Below, one piece after another: positions 12,774 through 24,249 of a stretch of 64,000 nt of DNA; positions within the stretch are counted from its first letter, which is position 1; every line of letters begins with the position of its first letter. Under the pieces are notes generated by a model, which made no database searches, was not told where the DNA came from, and saw only the letters and a program-made list of their open reading frames with translations. Location of the stretch: positions 366,841,387 to 366,905,386 of the forward strand of contig OX336388.2 in assembly GCA_946902985.2 (NCBI GenBank). Direction: 5' to 3'. The DNA is from Meconema thalassinum. Taxonomy: Eukaryota > Arthropoda > Insecta > Orthoptera > Tettigoniidae. Position numbers and translations under genes: made by a program.

Positions 12774-13221
12774 TTGCCAACTAATATAGATTTAATTATT
12801 AGAAGGTCATTTTTGAAAGTCTTTGTCTGGAGCGTGGCGGTCTATGAAAGTGAAACTTGGACTGCTGGAACAGCAGTAAAGAGGAAAATTGAAGCTTTTG
12901 AAATGTGGTGTTACAGGAGAATGATGATGATCAGATGGGTAGATAGGGTTACAAACGAAGAAATTGGGAGAGGAGAGATGTCTCTGGCGACTGCTAATGA
13001 AAAGAAGAGATAGGTTGGTAGGACACATACTAAGACGCCCAGGAATAGCAAGCTTAGTCACGGAAGGAAGGGTCGAGGGCAAGAACTGTAGGGGTAGACC
13101 AAGGTTAGAATATGTTAAACAGATTGCCTCTGATGTAGGGTGTGGTAGCTATGTAGATATGAAACGATTATCTCAGGACAGGGAGGCACGGAGTACTGCA
13201 TCAAAACAATCAAAATACTGA
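12774..13221 (+). pseudogene. RTE-like LINE 3' fragment (plus copy)
   Basis: Encodes the same C-terminal region as the minus copy at 11.9-12.6 kb. First comes VYESETWTAGTAVKRKIEAF and MWCYRRMM (12829-12930). After a frameshift near 12965 come RDRLVGHILRRPGIASL and NCRGRPRLEYVKQIASD up to the stop at 13221. The 3' end carries CAAAACAATCAAAATACTG. The two copies are 5'-truncated and lie head to head. Neither has a full RT. Confidence 0.72.
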
Positions 13222-13305
13222 AGACCCAAACAACAACTACATTTTCGGGTGTTCAATGCTATTATTTATCAGTAATAATTACGACACTGACTACGAGTTC
13301 TGACG

Positions 13306-13642
13306 TCGAAGCATCCGTGGCTTAGGCGGCAGCACGCCGGCCTCTCACCGCTGGGTCCGTGGTTCAAATCCCGATCACTCCATGTGAGATCTGTGCTGGA
13401 CATAACGGAGGCAGACAGGTTTTTCCCCGGGTACTCCGGTTTTCTATGTCAACATTTCATTCCAGCAACACTCTCCACTATCATTTCATTTCATCTGCCA
13501 TTCATTTAATCATTGCCCCAGAGGAGTGCGTCAGGCCTCGGCAGCCGGCACAGACCATATCCTTACCGCTAGATGGGGGTCTTCATTCATTCCATTCCTG
13601 ACCCGGTCGGAGACTGGTAGCAGGCTGTGGATTTTCACTAAC
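13306..13642 (+). mobile_element. tRNA-derived SINE, family S4
   Basis: Direct repeats AGTTCTGACG (13296-13305 and 13643-13652) flank it. The head CCGTGGCTTAGGCGGCAGCA carries an A box and CCGTGGTTCAAATCCCG a B box. The remainder is a non-tRNA body ending GACCCGGTCGGAGACTGG. It belongs to a different family from S2. Confidence 0.8.
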
Positions 13643-13821
13643 AGTTCTGACGGGTTTTCTTGTACAGTATTTTGTTTTTGGAGGGCAGAGAATGTCTGTG
13701 GGTGTCACTGTAGGTTCGGTAGTGTTTTGTAGAGCTATTTGTCTTGCAGATTTAGATCTGATAATGCTCGCTTAACAATATATTCTTGTATAAATCTTCA
13801 TCAGATTTAATTTATTTCAGA

Positions 13822-14684
13822 TTGGTTGGTTGGTTGGTTCCTCAGTTTAGGGGCTGCGACAACGTGGTCATGTAGCCCCGTGTACTTTGGGTGTGTGTAG
13901 AATCTGTCTGATAACCGGTGATAATTGTGATGATTGTATTAGTGTGTGTTATTCGTTTTTTAATTCAATTTTTTAGCGTATGGCTGTTAGTGCCGGGAGT
14001 GTCCGAGGACATGTTCGGCTCGCCAGTTTTTGTAGCTGCTTCGAGACGGACACCTAATGGGTGAGCTACAAGTACCGTTGGGGAGGAAAGTTGGAATGGA
14101 AGGACAAGGAGATGGAAGGTAGCGGTTGTGGCCTATAGTTGGGGACCAACCCCGGCATTTGCCAGGAAGGAAGATGGGAAATCACAGAAGACCATCTTCA
14201 AGGTTGCCGGTGGGGGGATTCGAACCTCATCGCCTCCCGCATGTGAGCGACTGCCAGCAGTCATGCCGGAACGACCACGGCTAACTCACCCGGTTTTAAT
14301 TCAAGTAAGGACTGCAGACTTTGAATTTCTCAAATAGTCGCTACTTTTGCCGCCAAACGCCACCATCAACGTCTACTAGTTCAGAACTTAGATACTAGAC
14401 GCCCCCGCAGTCGGCTCTTGACAACGAACGTAGGAACCTAAGAGTGTTTTTTACATTCATAACCTAGCCTATATAGTTTAGCTTCACACAGGTGTAATTA
14501 GTTTAAGGTTCTTTAACATGCCATAAATCCATGACATGGGTCCACCGGCTTTACTTCCCCTCCGAAGGCAGGCATACTGAGGGATTTTAACGCTCTTAAA
14601 AATCCGACGGCTTCGGCCGGGTTTGAACCCACTATCTTGGGCACAGAAACTCAGCATGCTACTAATTACACCACCGAAGCCGCC
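13822..14684 (-). mobile_element. SINE family S2, inverted copy carrying another SINE
   Basis: This is the reverse complement of the copy at 14772-15309. It begins with the GGTTGG-rich tail and AGTTTAGGGGCTGCGACAAC, and ends with the tRNA-like head (CACCGAAGCCGCC). A second SINE (13969-14293) interrupts it, flanked by an 11-bp duplication. Together with its partner it forms an inverted pair separated by about 90 bp. Confidence 0.8.
13969..14293 (-). mobile_element. tRNA-derived SINE inserted into SINE S2
   Basis: Flanked by TTTTAATTCAA (13958-13968 and 14294-14304). On the minus strand it starts CCGGGTGAGTTAGCCGTGGT and has the B-box GAGGTTCGAATCCCC. The body resembles the 11299 family (a GGCATTTGCC-type block), so it is probably a relative. 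It is younger than the SINE it interrupts. Confidence 0.82.
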
Positions 14685-14771
14685 TTATTTCAGGTTATTT
14701 TCACATATTCCAATAATTTGAATTTTCTTGTGTTGACCGACAATTTTAAACGGTTTTGATACTGTGCTTAT

Positions 14772-15309
14772 TGGCGGCTTCGGCGGCGTAGTCGGTAGCA
14801 TGCTGAGCTTCTATGCCCAAGATAGTGGGTTCAAACCTGGCCGAAGCCGTCGGATTTTTTAAGAGCGTTAAAATCCCTCAGTATGCCTTCCTTCGGAGGG
14901 GAAGTAAAGCCGGCGGTCCCATATCATAGATTTATGGCATGTTAAAGGATCTTTCACTAATTACACCTGTGTGAAGCTAAATTGGATAGGTTAAGAATGT
15001 AAACAACGCTCTTAGGTTTCTACGATCGTTGCCAAGAGCCGACTGCGGAGGCGTCTAGTAGCTAAGTTCTGAACTTGGCCTAGTAGTTGTTGATGGTGGC
15101 GCTTGGCGGCAAAAGTAGAAACTATTTGAAAATTTTAAGTTGCCGTCTGTACTTAAATAAAAAAAAACAGATAACACACACTAATGCAGTCATCACAATT
15201 AACACCGGTTATCAGACAGTATCTACACACACCCAAAGTACACGGGGCCACATGACCGCGTTGTCGTAGCCCCTAAACTTAAGAACCAACCAACCAACCA
15301 ACCAACCCT
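14772..15309 (+). mobile_element. SINE family S2, complete-looking copy
   Basis: The head GGCGGCTTCGGCGGCGTAGT contains an A box, and TGGGTTCAAACCTGG is a B box near 14830. The body runs through CCTCAGTATGCCTTCC and ends GCCCCTAAACTTAAG followed by a (AACC)n tail. At about 540 bp it is the longest copy in the window and defines the family. Confidence 0.82.
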
Positions 15310-16554
15310 CCAACCATACTGTGCTCATTAAGGTAGGCATAATTTTTTCTCGCAAAGTTCAATTTTTCCCAACCCCTTGGGTCAATGATTGGTGCCATTA
15401 TAATACTTTAGACTACTGAGATAAGTTTGGCCCTTATCCAAAGAATAGTACCGCATTTGTCCATTTATAACCTCGACTGTGATTTTGAATTTTTACATTG
15501 TATGTATAAATTTGAAAGTGATTGGTGCTAAATGACGGTAGGCATCGTGTCTACAATATTGTGATTGATAATATCGTATAGCCTCGGGTGCCGGGTGTAA
15601 GATTTGTTATTTGACACTCTGAGGGCAGCTTGCATGTCGAATTTTGTTGTTCCTTGAAGCACTATTAATGTCAAGGAGGTTAGATATCTAAGCTCCTTGA
15701 CACTATAGCGCTTTCTAGTAGAGAAATGAGGAACTTTGTGTTGGCAGAAAATTCCGAGATTAATGTTGCCATTATGAACACGGCCTACTGAATTCAAAAG
15801 GGTTCTTTAATATTCCAACATGTGACATGCGTGTCGTGATTTTTTCCACCTTTCAAAAATCACTTACTACGGCCAGGAGCGAACTTTTAAGCTTGGGGTT
15901 GGTAATCCGACACGATAACCAGTTACCTGGCAAACTAGGAAAATGCAGAGATAGTACCTTACTTGAAGCCCCGAGGAATACAATAATACAGTTACAATAA
16001 CTACGCACACACCTAACTACACGAAGTTGATGACAAGATATCCCAAGCCTCTTAACAACAACAACATCAAAGTTTCGTGTCCTGTTTTGACATGCAAATA
16101 CTAGATTACACTACACACATGGTTTGATGATAACATACAGTATATTCGTGCGGACAACAATTCTTCAACTGATATTGGCCGAGTGTGACAACAAATGCAT
16201 CATGGCTACATGATCAAGTTGAAGGTTTCTGTTTCGATCCTGGCAGATCATTCGAGCACGAGGACTGATATTTCACTCGTGAGAGCTTTTGTTACGCTAT
16301 TTTTAAAGCTACCAGATACGAGAGATGGGACATATACCTAGGTAGCATGGCAACTATTTTTTTCGCTCCAATGTGGGATCGACCAGACAAATGGAAATAC
16401 ACAGATTCGAATGGGAGTGTTAAGTGTTGTTAAATGTATGATTAATGCCGGTTAAATATGCCAGGTGTATGCCATGATGTATAGGCCTATATGCCATCAA
16501 TCATAAAATTCTTGTACGTTACTACATACTATTTATTCTAAGAAAGTACAGCAA
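15310..16554. other. Unassigned interval
   Basis: No gene seen. Scattered TTTCCCAACCCC and ATAACC text resembles the unclassified repeat at 6.4-6.9 kb, but I could not define units or ends. Confidence 0.3.
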
Positions 16555-16770
16555 CTAATTCCGTAGTTTGTCAACAACACGCTGCCAACCCTGCGGTAGG
16601 AGTCAGTTATTCGTGGTCTTACCATGTATTTCAATCTCATGTTTCACAGCGTTGGCAATGTTTTTTCGTATCCCAAACCGTCTCCCTCGCAACAGTATCT
16701 TCACTATGAAATGAGGTGAAAATCACACGGAGAAAGGTCCAGTGAGTATGGCAAGTATTTCAGTGCACTT
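16555..16770 (-). pseudogene. Mariner/Tc1-type transposase C-terminal relic
   Basis: On the minus strand near 16752-16728 the sequence encodes PYSLDLSPCDFHL, the block around the third catalytic aspartate of mariner-type transposases. After stops and a frame change it continues with RGRRFGIRKNIANAVKHEIE and LPQGWQRVVDKLRN, which matches the family's C-terminus. No TIRs were found and the upstream part is not recognisable. A second relic, unrelated to the element at 8149-9014. Confidence 0.7.
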
Positions 16771-17007
16771 ACCGTAATGCAGGTTTATGCAGATGATGAT
16801 CCTACCCTTAACGTTTGTGGATGGTTTGGTTTCTCAAAGCCTGTTTCAGCTTGTAACTCCTAGTGCCCATCAATGGGTAATCACTGAACGTGACACTTCG
16901 GTCCGTACACTAACAGGTCTTCCGGACCATTGGACATTTATTGCCACAACAGGGCAGTGCCCCAATTACAGTAGCAAACAATTAAACAATTGATTACACA
17001 CAGAGAA

Positions 17008-17105
17008 TACATGGAAATACATTAAAATACAATATAAAAATATATTAGAATACAAAATAAAATACATTAAAATACAAAATAAAAATACATTAGAATACAA
17101 AATAA
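17008..17105. repeat. 22-bp A+T-rich minisatellite, left part
   Basis: Units of the form ATACAATATAAAATACATTA with small changes. The array resumes at 19181 on the far side of the Helentron-like copy B1, which split it. Confidence 0.85.
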
Positions 17106-17340
17106 AAACAAGATGTTCAGTAAAGAACATATAGCCTACTTTCTCCTAAATGTATGAGTATAGTTATAACTCGTTGTTATTATCAAAGAGTATAATAGAA
17201 CTATTCTTTGTTGAAGACCTTAGAAACGATTTACCTCTACCAAACGCCACAACCTATATAAAAACTGCTACCATCATTGAAGAAAGAAAGATAAGAAGTA
17301 TACCAAGAATGTTATGGATCTGGAGACATAATCGACTGGA

Positions 17341-17557
17341 CTGGCTGCGTGGCTCAGCGGTAACGTTCTCGCTTGCTGGGCCCTAGGTTGCAGGTTCGTA
17401 TCCTGGCGCAGTCAGCTGGCATTTGAGGGTGCACAAATGCGAGGGAGCCGTGTTAGTAAATTTACTGGCACGTTAAAGATCCCCTTCGGGACAAAATTCG
17501 GGCACCCCGGCGTCTCTAAAAGCAACAGTAGTTAAAAGGGACGTAAAAAAATAACAC

Positions 17558-17597
<40 letters not shown>
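17341..17597 (+). mobile_element. tRNA-derived SINE (family S1) carried within element B1
   Basis: The head CTGGCTGCGTGGCTCAGCGG holds an A box and GCAGGTTCGTATCCTGG a B box. The body has GGCACGTTAAAGATCCCCTT and ends GGGACGTAAA followed by an (ATT)n tail. The same SINE sits at the matching place in B4 (54634-54864), so it was carried when the family spread. A separate copy is at 30479-30707. Confidence 0.8.
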
Positions 17598-17599
<2 letters not shown>

Positions 17600-18265
17600 A
17601 TAATAGGCCTGACGCGGGCAACATCCAACTTTGAGTTGAGGCATGTCTTTACACGTCTGGCTGCATATGACTTTCACAACCCTAATTGAATTAACAAATC
17701 TTTCCATGACCCTACAGAGACGTGTGTATACCAACTATGTGGATATTTTCGATTGCTATTTGGCTGAAATAAAAGTATTAATTAATATCCTGAACTAGCA
17801 CCAACGGTAGAGTTCAGATACTATGTGAAATCGTTTAGTTCTTTACTTCAATTATCATTTTCAAATAACGCACAATAGGCTGTTACAAACCCTTTAAAAT
17901 AAAAAGTAAAAATGTATCGTAGTATCATCTTGTCATTCTTCAAATTCGATGCGCATAGAATGCCAATGGTATAGTAATCAATGGAGCCCCACGTAGACTA
18001 GTCGTGACATCTAGTGGTGAAATATCGAACAATATAATCCTAACAGAGCGAGTGCATTCTAGCGGCCAGAAGAAGAAACTTTTCAATAAAATCTGGTCGG
18101 CTTGCAGTTACCTTTTTGGTAGCTAGATGTCTCGAGTAAATCTGCTGGCGAATTATGTTTTAATTAAATATATATTTTACACCATAATATGCACAATATA
18201 ACGCTTAATTTTAAAACATCTGAGTCATTACAAAACAATAAACATATAACATTTCAAGCAATAAA

Positions 18266-18340
18266 CCTAGCTCTGATCGGGTTTGAACCATAGGCATTTG
18301 AGCGATAGGCTAACGCTCTACCACTGAGCTAATTGTGTCA
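18266..18340 (-). other. tRNA-like segment in element B1 (not a functional tRNA)
   Basis: On the minus strand it has the A-box TAGCTCAGTGGTAGAGCG and the B-box ATGGTTCAAACCC at the right spacing, but the anticodon and acceptor stems do not pair. The same segment is in B4 (55589-55663). Probably an old SINE head or tRNA pseudogene. Confidence 0.5.
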
Positions 18341-19180
18341 ACGAATATCGTTCTATATAAAATGACTTACATAGAACTTGTTAGCATATAATGATTTATA
18401 CTAAACGATTTCATCACTGGAGTATATTATTTATATATAAAGCATTTCATACAAAGTTTATTTATTTTGTATCAGTACGCTATATTGCATGCAATACTCA
18501 AATTAGTGAAATATAAGTCAGGCACAAGATATCCGCTGCCATCTTTTCTTATTACTGAATCGGCTCAGCTTTTTAAAATCACGTCTGCACTATAGTATTA
18601 CAAAATAAACTTTTAATTTTGAACGTGCCTCTTCCTTTAGAACAGTTAAAACGATTCTCGGCTCGATAATCGGAACTGGTGGGTCCCATGATATGGATTA
18701 TAAAGTTTGCATAATTCGCACGGCCGCCATCCTGAAATGGTATGGCGGACGACCTTGTAGTTTGGTCACAAGACGCATCCTATACGAAGGTATGTTTGTA
18801 CCAAATTTGGTAGAGATCGGATGATTTGGTTAGTCGTTATTTGATTTTACGTTTTGAACGTTTGAGTGGCCGCCATTCAGTTTTAGTAAAGATGGCGGCG
18901 ATATAAAACATGACACTGAGGTGTCCTTTGCTAGTGCTACCTTTTTACCAAATTTCGTTCAATTCGCATTCACCGTGTTCGAATTGATAGGGGGGAACAG
19001 ACATTCAGAGTACACACACTCACACACACACAGACACACACACACACAGACTCACACACACATATACACACACACAGACTCACACACTCACATACACACA
19101 CACAGACAGACACACTTTTTTCGCCCTGTGCTGATCTCATAAGTCTACTTTCATTTTTTGCAAAAATCGAAAGTAGGCTA

Positions 19181-19790
19181 ATACATTAGAATACAATATA
19201 AAATACATTAAAATACAATATAAAAATACATTAGAATACAATATAGAATACATTAAAATACAATATAAAATACATTAAAATACAATATAAAAATACATTA
19301 GAATACAATATAGAATACATTAAAATACAATATAAAATACATTAGAATACAATATAGAATACATTAAAATACAATATAAAGTACATTAAACTACAATATA
19401 AAATACATTAGAATACAATATAAAATACATTAAAATACAATAAAATACAATATAAAATACATTAGAATACAATATAAAATACATTAAAATACAATATAAA
19501 ATACATTAGAATACAATATAAAAATACATTAAAATACAATATAAAATACATTGCAATACAATATGAAAATACATTAAAATACAATATAAAATACATTAGA
19601 ATACAATATAAAATACATTAAAATACAATATAAAAATACATTAGAATACAATATAAAAATACATTAGAATACAATATAAAATACATTAAAATACAATATA
19701 AAATACATTAGAATACAATATAAAAATACATTAAAATACATTAAAATACAATATAAAATACATTAGAATACAAAATAAAAATTGAAAATT
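19181..19790. repeat. 22-bp A+T-rich minisatellite, right part
   Basis: About 28 units of ATACAATATAAAATACATTA(A/G)A with single-base indels. It lies just 3' of the minus-strand LINE (RT C-terminus at 20177-20711), so it may be that LINE's 3' terminal repeat. Shorter AAAATTA-type repeats follow at 19775-19815. Confidence 0.85.
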
Positions 19791-20176
19791 AAAAATTAAA
19801 AATTAAAAATTTAAATTTAAATGAAACAAAAAATGTTAACAAGGAATATACACAAGTTCAAGTCGCAATATCAGTAAATGGAGAATGATTATTAATATTT
19901 GGTCACATAAAGTAAAACTAGATTCACATCTTTAGGTACTAATACAATAGCAATGGAAGATGGTAAGAAAGTAATACCTAAAACTAAGAGCAGCTAAATT
20001 TAATATCTTCCTCATAGTGAATCATTTGACAGCTAAAACTAAGTGTAATTGTCTTCTATAATTTAGCAAGGACATTCCAAAATCTAAATTGTTGTCAGCT
20101 GAGAGCCTGTTGTAAGTACAGCACATATTCAATATCAGTGAATTTGTATGGAAATTTGTATTAGATTTTTTAACAA

Positions 20177-20711
20177 TTAGGAGTTTCGTTTTCTGAGACA
20201 TTTCTTTCTCACATTGAAATTTATTTGCCCTAAAGGTTCACTCATGTCTGAGATACCATTGATAATTTTGAAAGTTGAAAGTTTAGTCATTTGGATTTCT
20301 GACAACAAGTTACAGTAAGGAATTCTACAATGGATGGCTGATACAGAGTACTTCTTGTAATATAGGAAGCGTAACAGTTTCTTTTGCAGTCTTTCTATGT
20401 TATTTATATGTGACTCGTACATTGGAGACCAGACTACCGCCTTAAACTCCGGTTTACTTCTCACATATGCATTGAAGAGCGTAATGATTGTCTTTGCATT
20501 CGTCAACTCCTTGGAATTTCTAAAAATAAAGCCCAGAGTTCTAAGTGCATCATTCACTACCTGATCAATATGATATTTGAAACTCAAATCATGATTTATA
20601 TACAACCCTAGATCCTTGACCGTATTCAGTCTAGTTAAAAGATTCCCATCCATTCTGTAGCTCGATGCCAAGCATTGTCTTTTCCGACTGAAGATGATGA
20701 AATTACATTTT
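20177..20711 (-). pseudogene. LINE (nested host) ORF2, C-terminal segment
   Basis: This is the post-RT part of the LINE whose RT is at 22238-23093. It opens on the minus strand with KCNFIIFSRKRQC and then NTVKDLGLYINHDLSFKYH, PEFKAVVWSPMYESH and RLQKKLLRFLYYKK. These are standard Jockey/CR1-type C-terminal blocks. The segment is separated from the RT by Helentron-like copy A2; across the insertion the frame runs on from ...DLLFN to KCNF. Its stop is at 20177 and the 3' untranslated region follows to the minisatellite. Confidence 0.8.
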
Positions 20712-22237
20712 TAGCCTATTTTCAATTTTGAAAAAAATAGGCTTATGAGATCACCTTTTGTCCGTGTGTGTGTGCGTGTGTGTGTGTGTGTGTGATTCGT
20801 GTGTGTGTCCCCCCTAATAAAATCTAAACGGCAGGAGCGATTTCAATGAAACTCGGAAAGTTCATAGCACTATTCCCGGCGACCTCGACCGTGCCCTTCA
20901 AATTTTGTTACGACTCACCAATCCAACATGGCGGCTGTGCGAAATATTTCACCAGCATTCAATATCTCCGAAACTATTACCGATATTACCCTGACATTTT
21001 CTATGGTGATAGAGGGGACTACTATAAGTTCACTTATGTGACTTTTGAAAACATGGTAACTACAAAACCAACATGGCGGCCAAGCGAATTTGCGACATTT
21101 AAATAGACGTTTCTCGCGATTTGACCAACCAAACGCAATGAAACGTGGTACAGTATATGTTTATATACATTGTAATGCACCGACATCTAACTTCGTTCAA
21201 TTGTTTACATAATCACAAGATGGCGGATGTGCGAAAAATTTCACCGGCATTCTATAACTCTGAAACTATTAGCGGTATCTCCCTAAAATTTTGTACGGAG
21301 ATAAAGGGCACTACTGGAAGTCCATCTATAAGATTTTCAAAAACCGGTTAACTACAAAACGAACATGGCGGCTAAGCGAATTTGAACACTTTAAATAGAT
21401 CTTTCTCGCGATTTAATGTTCCAAGCGCACTGAAACCTGGTACAGGAAATATTTATACACATTGTAATCCACTGGTATCTAATTTAGTTCAATTGTTTAC
21501 ATAACCTCAAGATGGCGGCAGTGCGAATTTTAAAATTAAGTTTTTATTTCTTGTGATGTAGTCATGCGATCGAAGTGAAAGTTTGAATAATGAACCTACG
21601 CAATAATTTTCCTCTAATGGTACATGATTCTATGGCCTATACATTTAACAATCCAAAATGGCGACCATCCGAAATATTTAGACGATACTGAATATCTACG
21701 AATCTATTTAACAATCAAACTGCATTTTTTAATGTTCATAGGGGCTATGAACTTAAGTTCACCTATAGGACTTTAAATAACCTGGTGATCACAAATCCAA
21801 CATGGCGGTGACGCGAATTATAAATATTCACATGGACGTTTCTCGCAATTTAACCATCCGCGTGCAGTGAAACTTGGTACAGTAAATCTTTATCCGAATG
21901 GTAATCCACTGGCATCTAATTTATTTCAATTGTTTCCATAACCTCAAGATGGCAGCTGTGAAAATTTTTAAATCTCCTTGTTTTTTCTTGTGTCCTAATT
22001 ATGCGATTGAAGTCTGAATGCTACACGTACACAATAATCTGCATGTAACAGTACATAACTCTAGGACCTACATATATAAAATCCAACATGGCGACCATCC
22101 GAAATATTTAGTCGGTTCTCAATATCTACGAATCTATTATAGCAATCAAACTGAAATTGTGTATGTTGATAGAGGCAATTAACATAAGTAGGATATATGA
22201 AAATAGGCTGTATAGTTCTTCACGGAACTACTTGTTA
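20712..22237 (+). mobile_element. Helentron/HINE-like element, family A (copy A2) inside the LINE RT
   Basis: Same architecture as A1: 5' palindrome TAGCCTATTTT...AAATAGGCT, TTATGAGATC, (GT)n, repeated ATGGCGG units, 3' AAAATAGGCTGTATAG, hairpin AGTTCTTCACGGAACT and CTTGTT. It interrupts the RT reading frame, which gives the ends within a base or two inside a T-run. It is nearly identical to A3 (39290-40811), which lies in the opposite orientation. Confidence 0.7.
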
Positions 22238-23341
22238 TATTAAACAATAAATCATTGTCTAGGCTCCATTTGTGAATGTTATCTATATCATTTTGCAATT
22301 TCTGTACACCCTGCTCATTTTTAATAACTCTGTACACTTTTAGATCATCAGCATATAGGATACATTTTGATTCTCTGATAGAAATGGGAACATCATTTAT
22401 AAAGATCACAAAACATAACGGACCCAGATTTGAGCCTTGCGGCACGCCAGACTTAGCAATGTAGGTGTAGGAATTAGCTTCACTATAGGACACATACAGT
22501 TTTCTGTTTGATAAGTAAGATGCCACTAATTCTAACATTTGATTCGAGAATCCTAAGGCTGATAATTTCCGTAATAATATACCATGATTAATATTGTCAA
22601 AGGCTTCTGAAAAATTAGTGTAGGTGGCATCAACTTGATATCGAGAATCTAATGCACTCGAGACAAACTGTACAAAGTTACACAGATTTGTAATTGTAGA
22701 TCGGTTTGGAACGAAGCCATGTTGAAAATTACTTATATATGGCTTTACATGATTGAGAATTCTATAATAAATAATTTGTTCGAAAACCTTGGCAGGTACA
22801 GAGATGATCGTTATTTGTCTGTAATTCTCAATTTGAGAGGAGTCACCGGATTTGAAAATGGGACAGGCTCTGGATAATTTCCACATTGCTGGAAATGTGC
22901 TATGTCTCAGAATGAGATTGAACAAGAGAAACAGTGGATATTTTATGATATCAACACAGGCCTTTATAATATATTGAGGTATATTATCCGGACCACTGCA
23001 ATTTTTATGCTTCAATTTCTTGATGGCAGTTTCAACTTCTTTTATGGTTATGGATTTTATGAATAATGTATGAGAGGTGATAGTTGGGATCATTGTTGTA
23101 TGTTCATCGAGTGCATAAGTTGTTGTTTTACCTTCATATACTGCTTTAAAAAATCTGCAAATCCATATGAAATTTCCTTAATCGTTTTTAACAAGTTTTG
23201 GCCAAGTTTCATTTGTTGATAATTTGCCCTAGTTTTTACCTTTATATTTTTAATATAATTCCAGAATTGTTCGGGATCTTCCTGCATTAAATTTTCAGAG
23301 TCATTTATATATTTCTTATATTCAGTGTCAATCAAAGCCTT
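22238..23341 (-). pseudogene. LINE (nested host) ORF2, reverse transcriptase segment
   Basis: On the minus strand 23335-23090 encodes the linker before the RT (EYKKYINDSENLM, DPEQFWNYIKNIK). After a frame change near 23090 the RT runs to 22238 with KKLKHKNCSGPDNIP, ENYRQITIISVPAKVFEQII, NFQHGFVPNRST, SGVPQGSNLGPLCF and the catalytic YADD. The typical F.DF.KAFD block reads YTNFSEAFDNI, so the first catalytic aspartate has become asparagine. The element is inactive. Its endonuclease and ORF1 lie beyond the Helitron at 33123-36148. Confidence 0.85.
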
Positions 23342-23788
23342 GGTTATCTATATATTTAAAACAGTAAGGTGATTTTTGATACCACGAGATTGAGAGAACG
23401 ACAGAACCGATTTACTTCGTAGAGCACTCTAACGAAAGCTCTTGGCCTCTAGATTTGCAGAGTGTCTCTGAAATAAATAAACAAATATATTACGGTATAT
23501 TTTTGAATTAATATAGAAAATAGCAGAATTCTTTCCCCTCACGCATGCGCACAATCCGCCTGGGGTCATGACAAAATGGCGGTGAGAAGTCCATTAAAAT
23601 GTAAGTTACTTAATAAGCTTCCATGTAATTGAAAACATACATTAACCAAGTTCCGACAATAAAATATAATAACAGTATGAACGTATACGAATGTGCAACA
23701 TTGATTTATTTGGATAATGCAATTGATTATTTCCTTCAGACAGCGGCTTTTGAAGATAATGAACGGCTGCGTCTGTTGTTGAATAAGA

Positions 23789-23880
23789 GGGCGCGAGTAG
23801 CTATGTGGTTAAGGCGACTGACTGGGGTTCCAAGGTTCACCGGATCGATACCAGCCCTCGCCAATATATTTTTTTTTACC
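23789..23880 (+). other. tRNA-like segment followed by a T-run
   Basis: GAGTAGCTATGTGGTTAAGG is an A-box-like match and ACCGGATCGATACCAG a weak B-box-like match, followed by TTTTTTTT, a pol III terminator-type tract. Stems pair poorly. More likely a SINE head or tRNA pseudogene than a gene. Confidence 0.35.
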
Positions 23881-24249
23881 TCTGAAATATTGTTTAAGCA
23901 AGGAGTATTAGTAAGGTTTTATGTCTGTTAAAGATGCATATTTCTACATTCCCCCTCAATACGTTTTATTTCCGTTTTACCATTGCATTACAGCATGTGA
24001 TCAAAAGAGCAAACTGTTGTCCTCAGTACGCCGTTTAAATATCTGCAATCAGTTCCTATAACTGACAACAGATGGCAGTACATCGCCCATATAGTTCCAG
24101 TAACTGACAGCAGATGGCAGCACCATTGCATCGATAAATTTAAAACACAGGACATGATACGTTTTCACGTGATGGAGAATTATAAAGGAGGGGAATATTT
24201 AAAAAGGGAAATTTTGAGGAACATTAACCGACAGTTGAATGTGTAGGCT

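Larger units (their letters stand above)
17106..19180 (-). mobile_element. Helentron/HINE-like element, family B (copy B1)
   Basis: Read on the minus strand it starts TAGCCTACTTTCGATTTTTG, with the palindrome partner GAAAGTAGACTTATGAGATC, then a (GT)n tract (seen as (CA)n at 19010-19120). It ends with AGTAGGCTATATGTTC and the hairpin GTTCTTTACTGAAC plus ATCTTGTTT. Inside are a SINE (17341-17597), a tRNA-like segment (18266-18340) and one 'AAGATGGCGGCGATATAAAA' unit near 18889. It closely resembles copy B4 (54400-56511) throughout. It is inserted in the minisatellite. Confidence 0.68.

Noticed and set aside
18266..18340. tRNA gene
   Set aside because: A and B boxes fit but the anticodon and acceptor stems do not pair. 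It also repeats at 55589 inside the same transposon family.
18921..19142. Open frame with His-Thr repeats
   Set aside because: It is the (CA)n microsatellite of the Helentron-like element read as protein. The same applies to 54075-54353, 56244-56465 and 37127-37393.
23789..23880. tRNA gene on the plus strand
   Set aside because: Weak B box and poor stems despite a T-run after it. Kept only as a tRNA-like segment.
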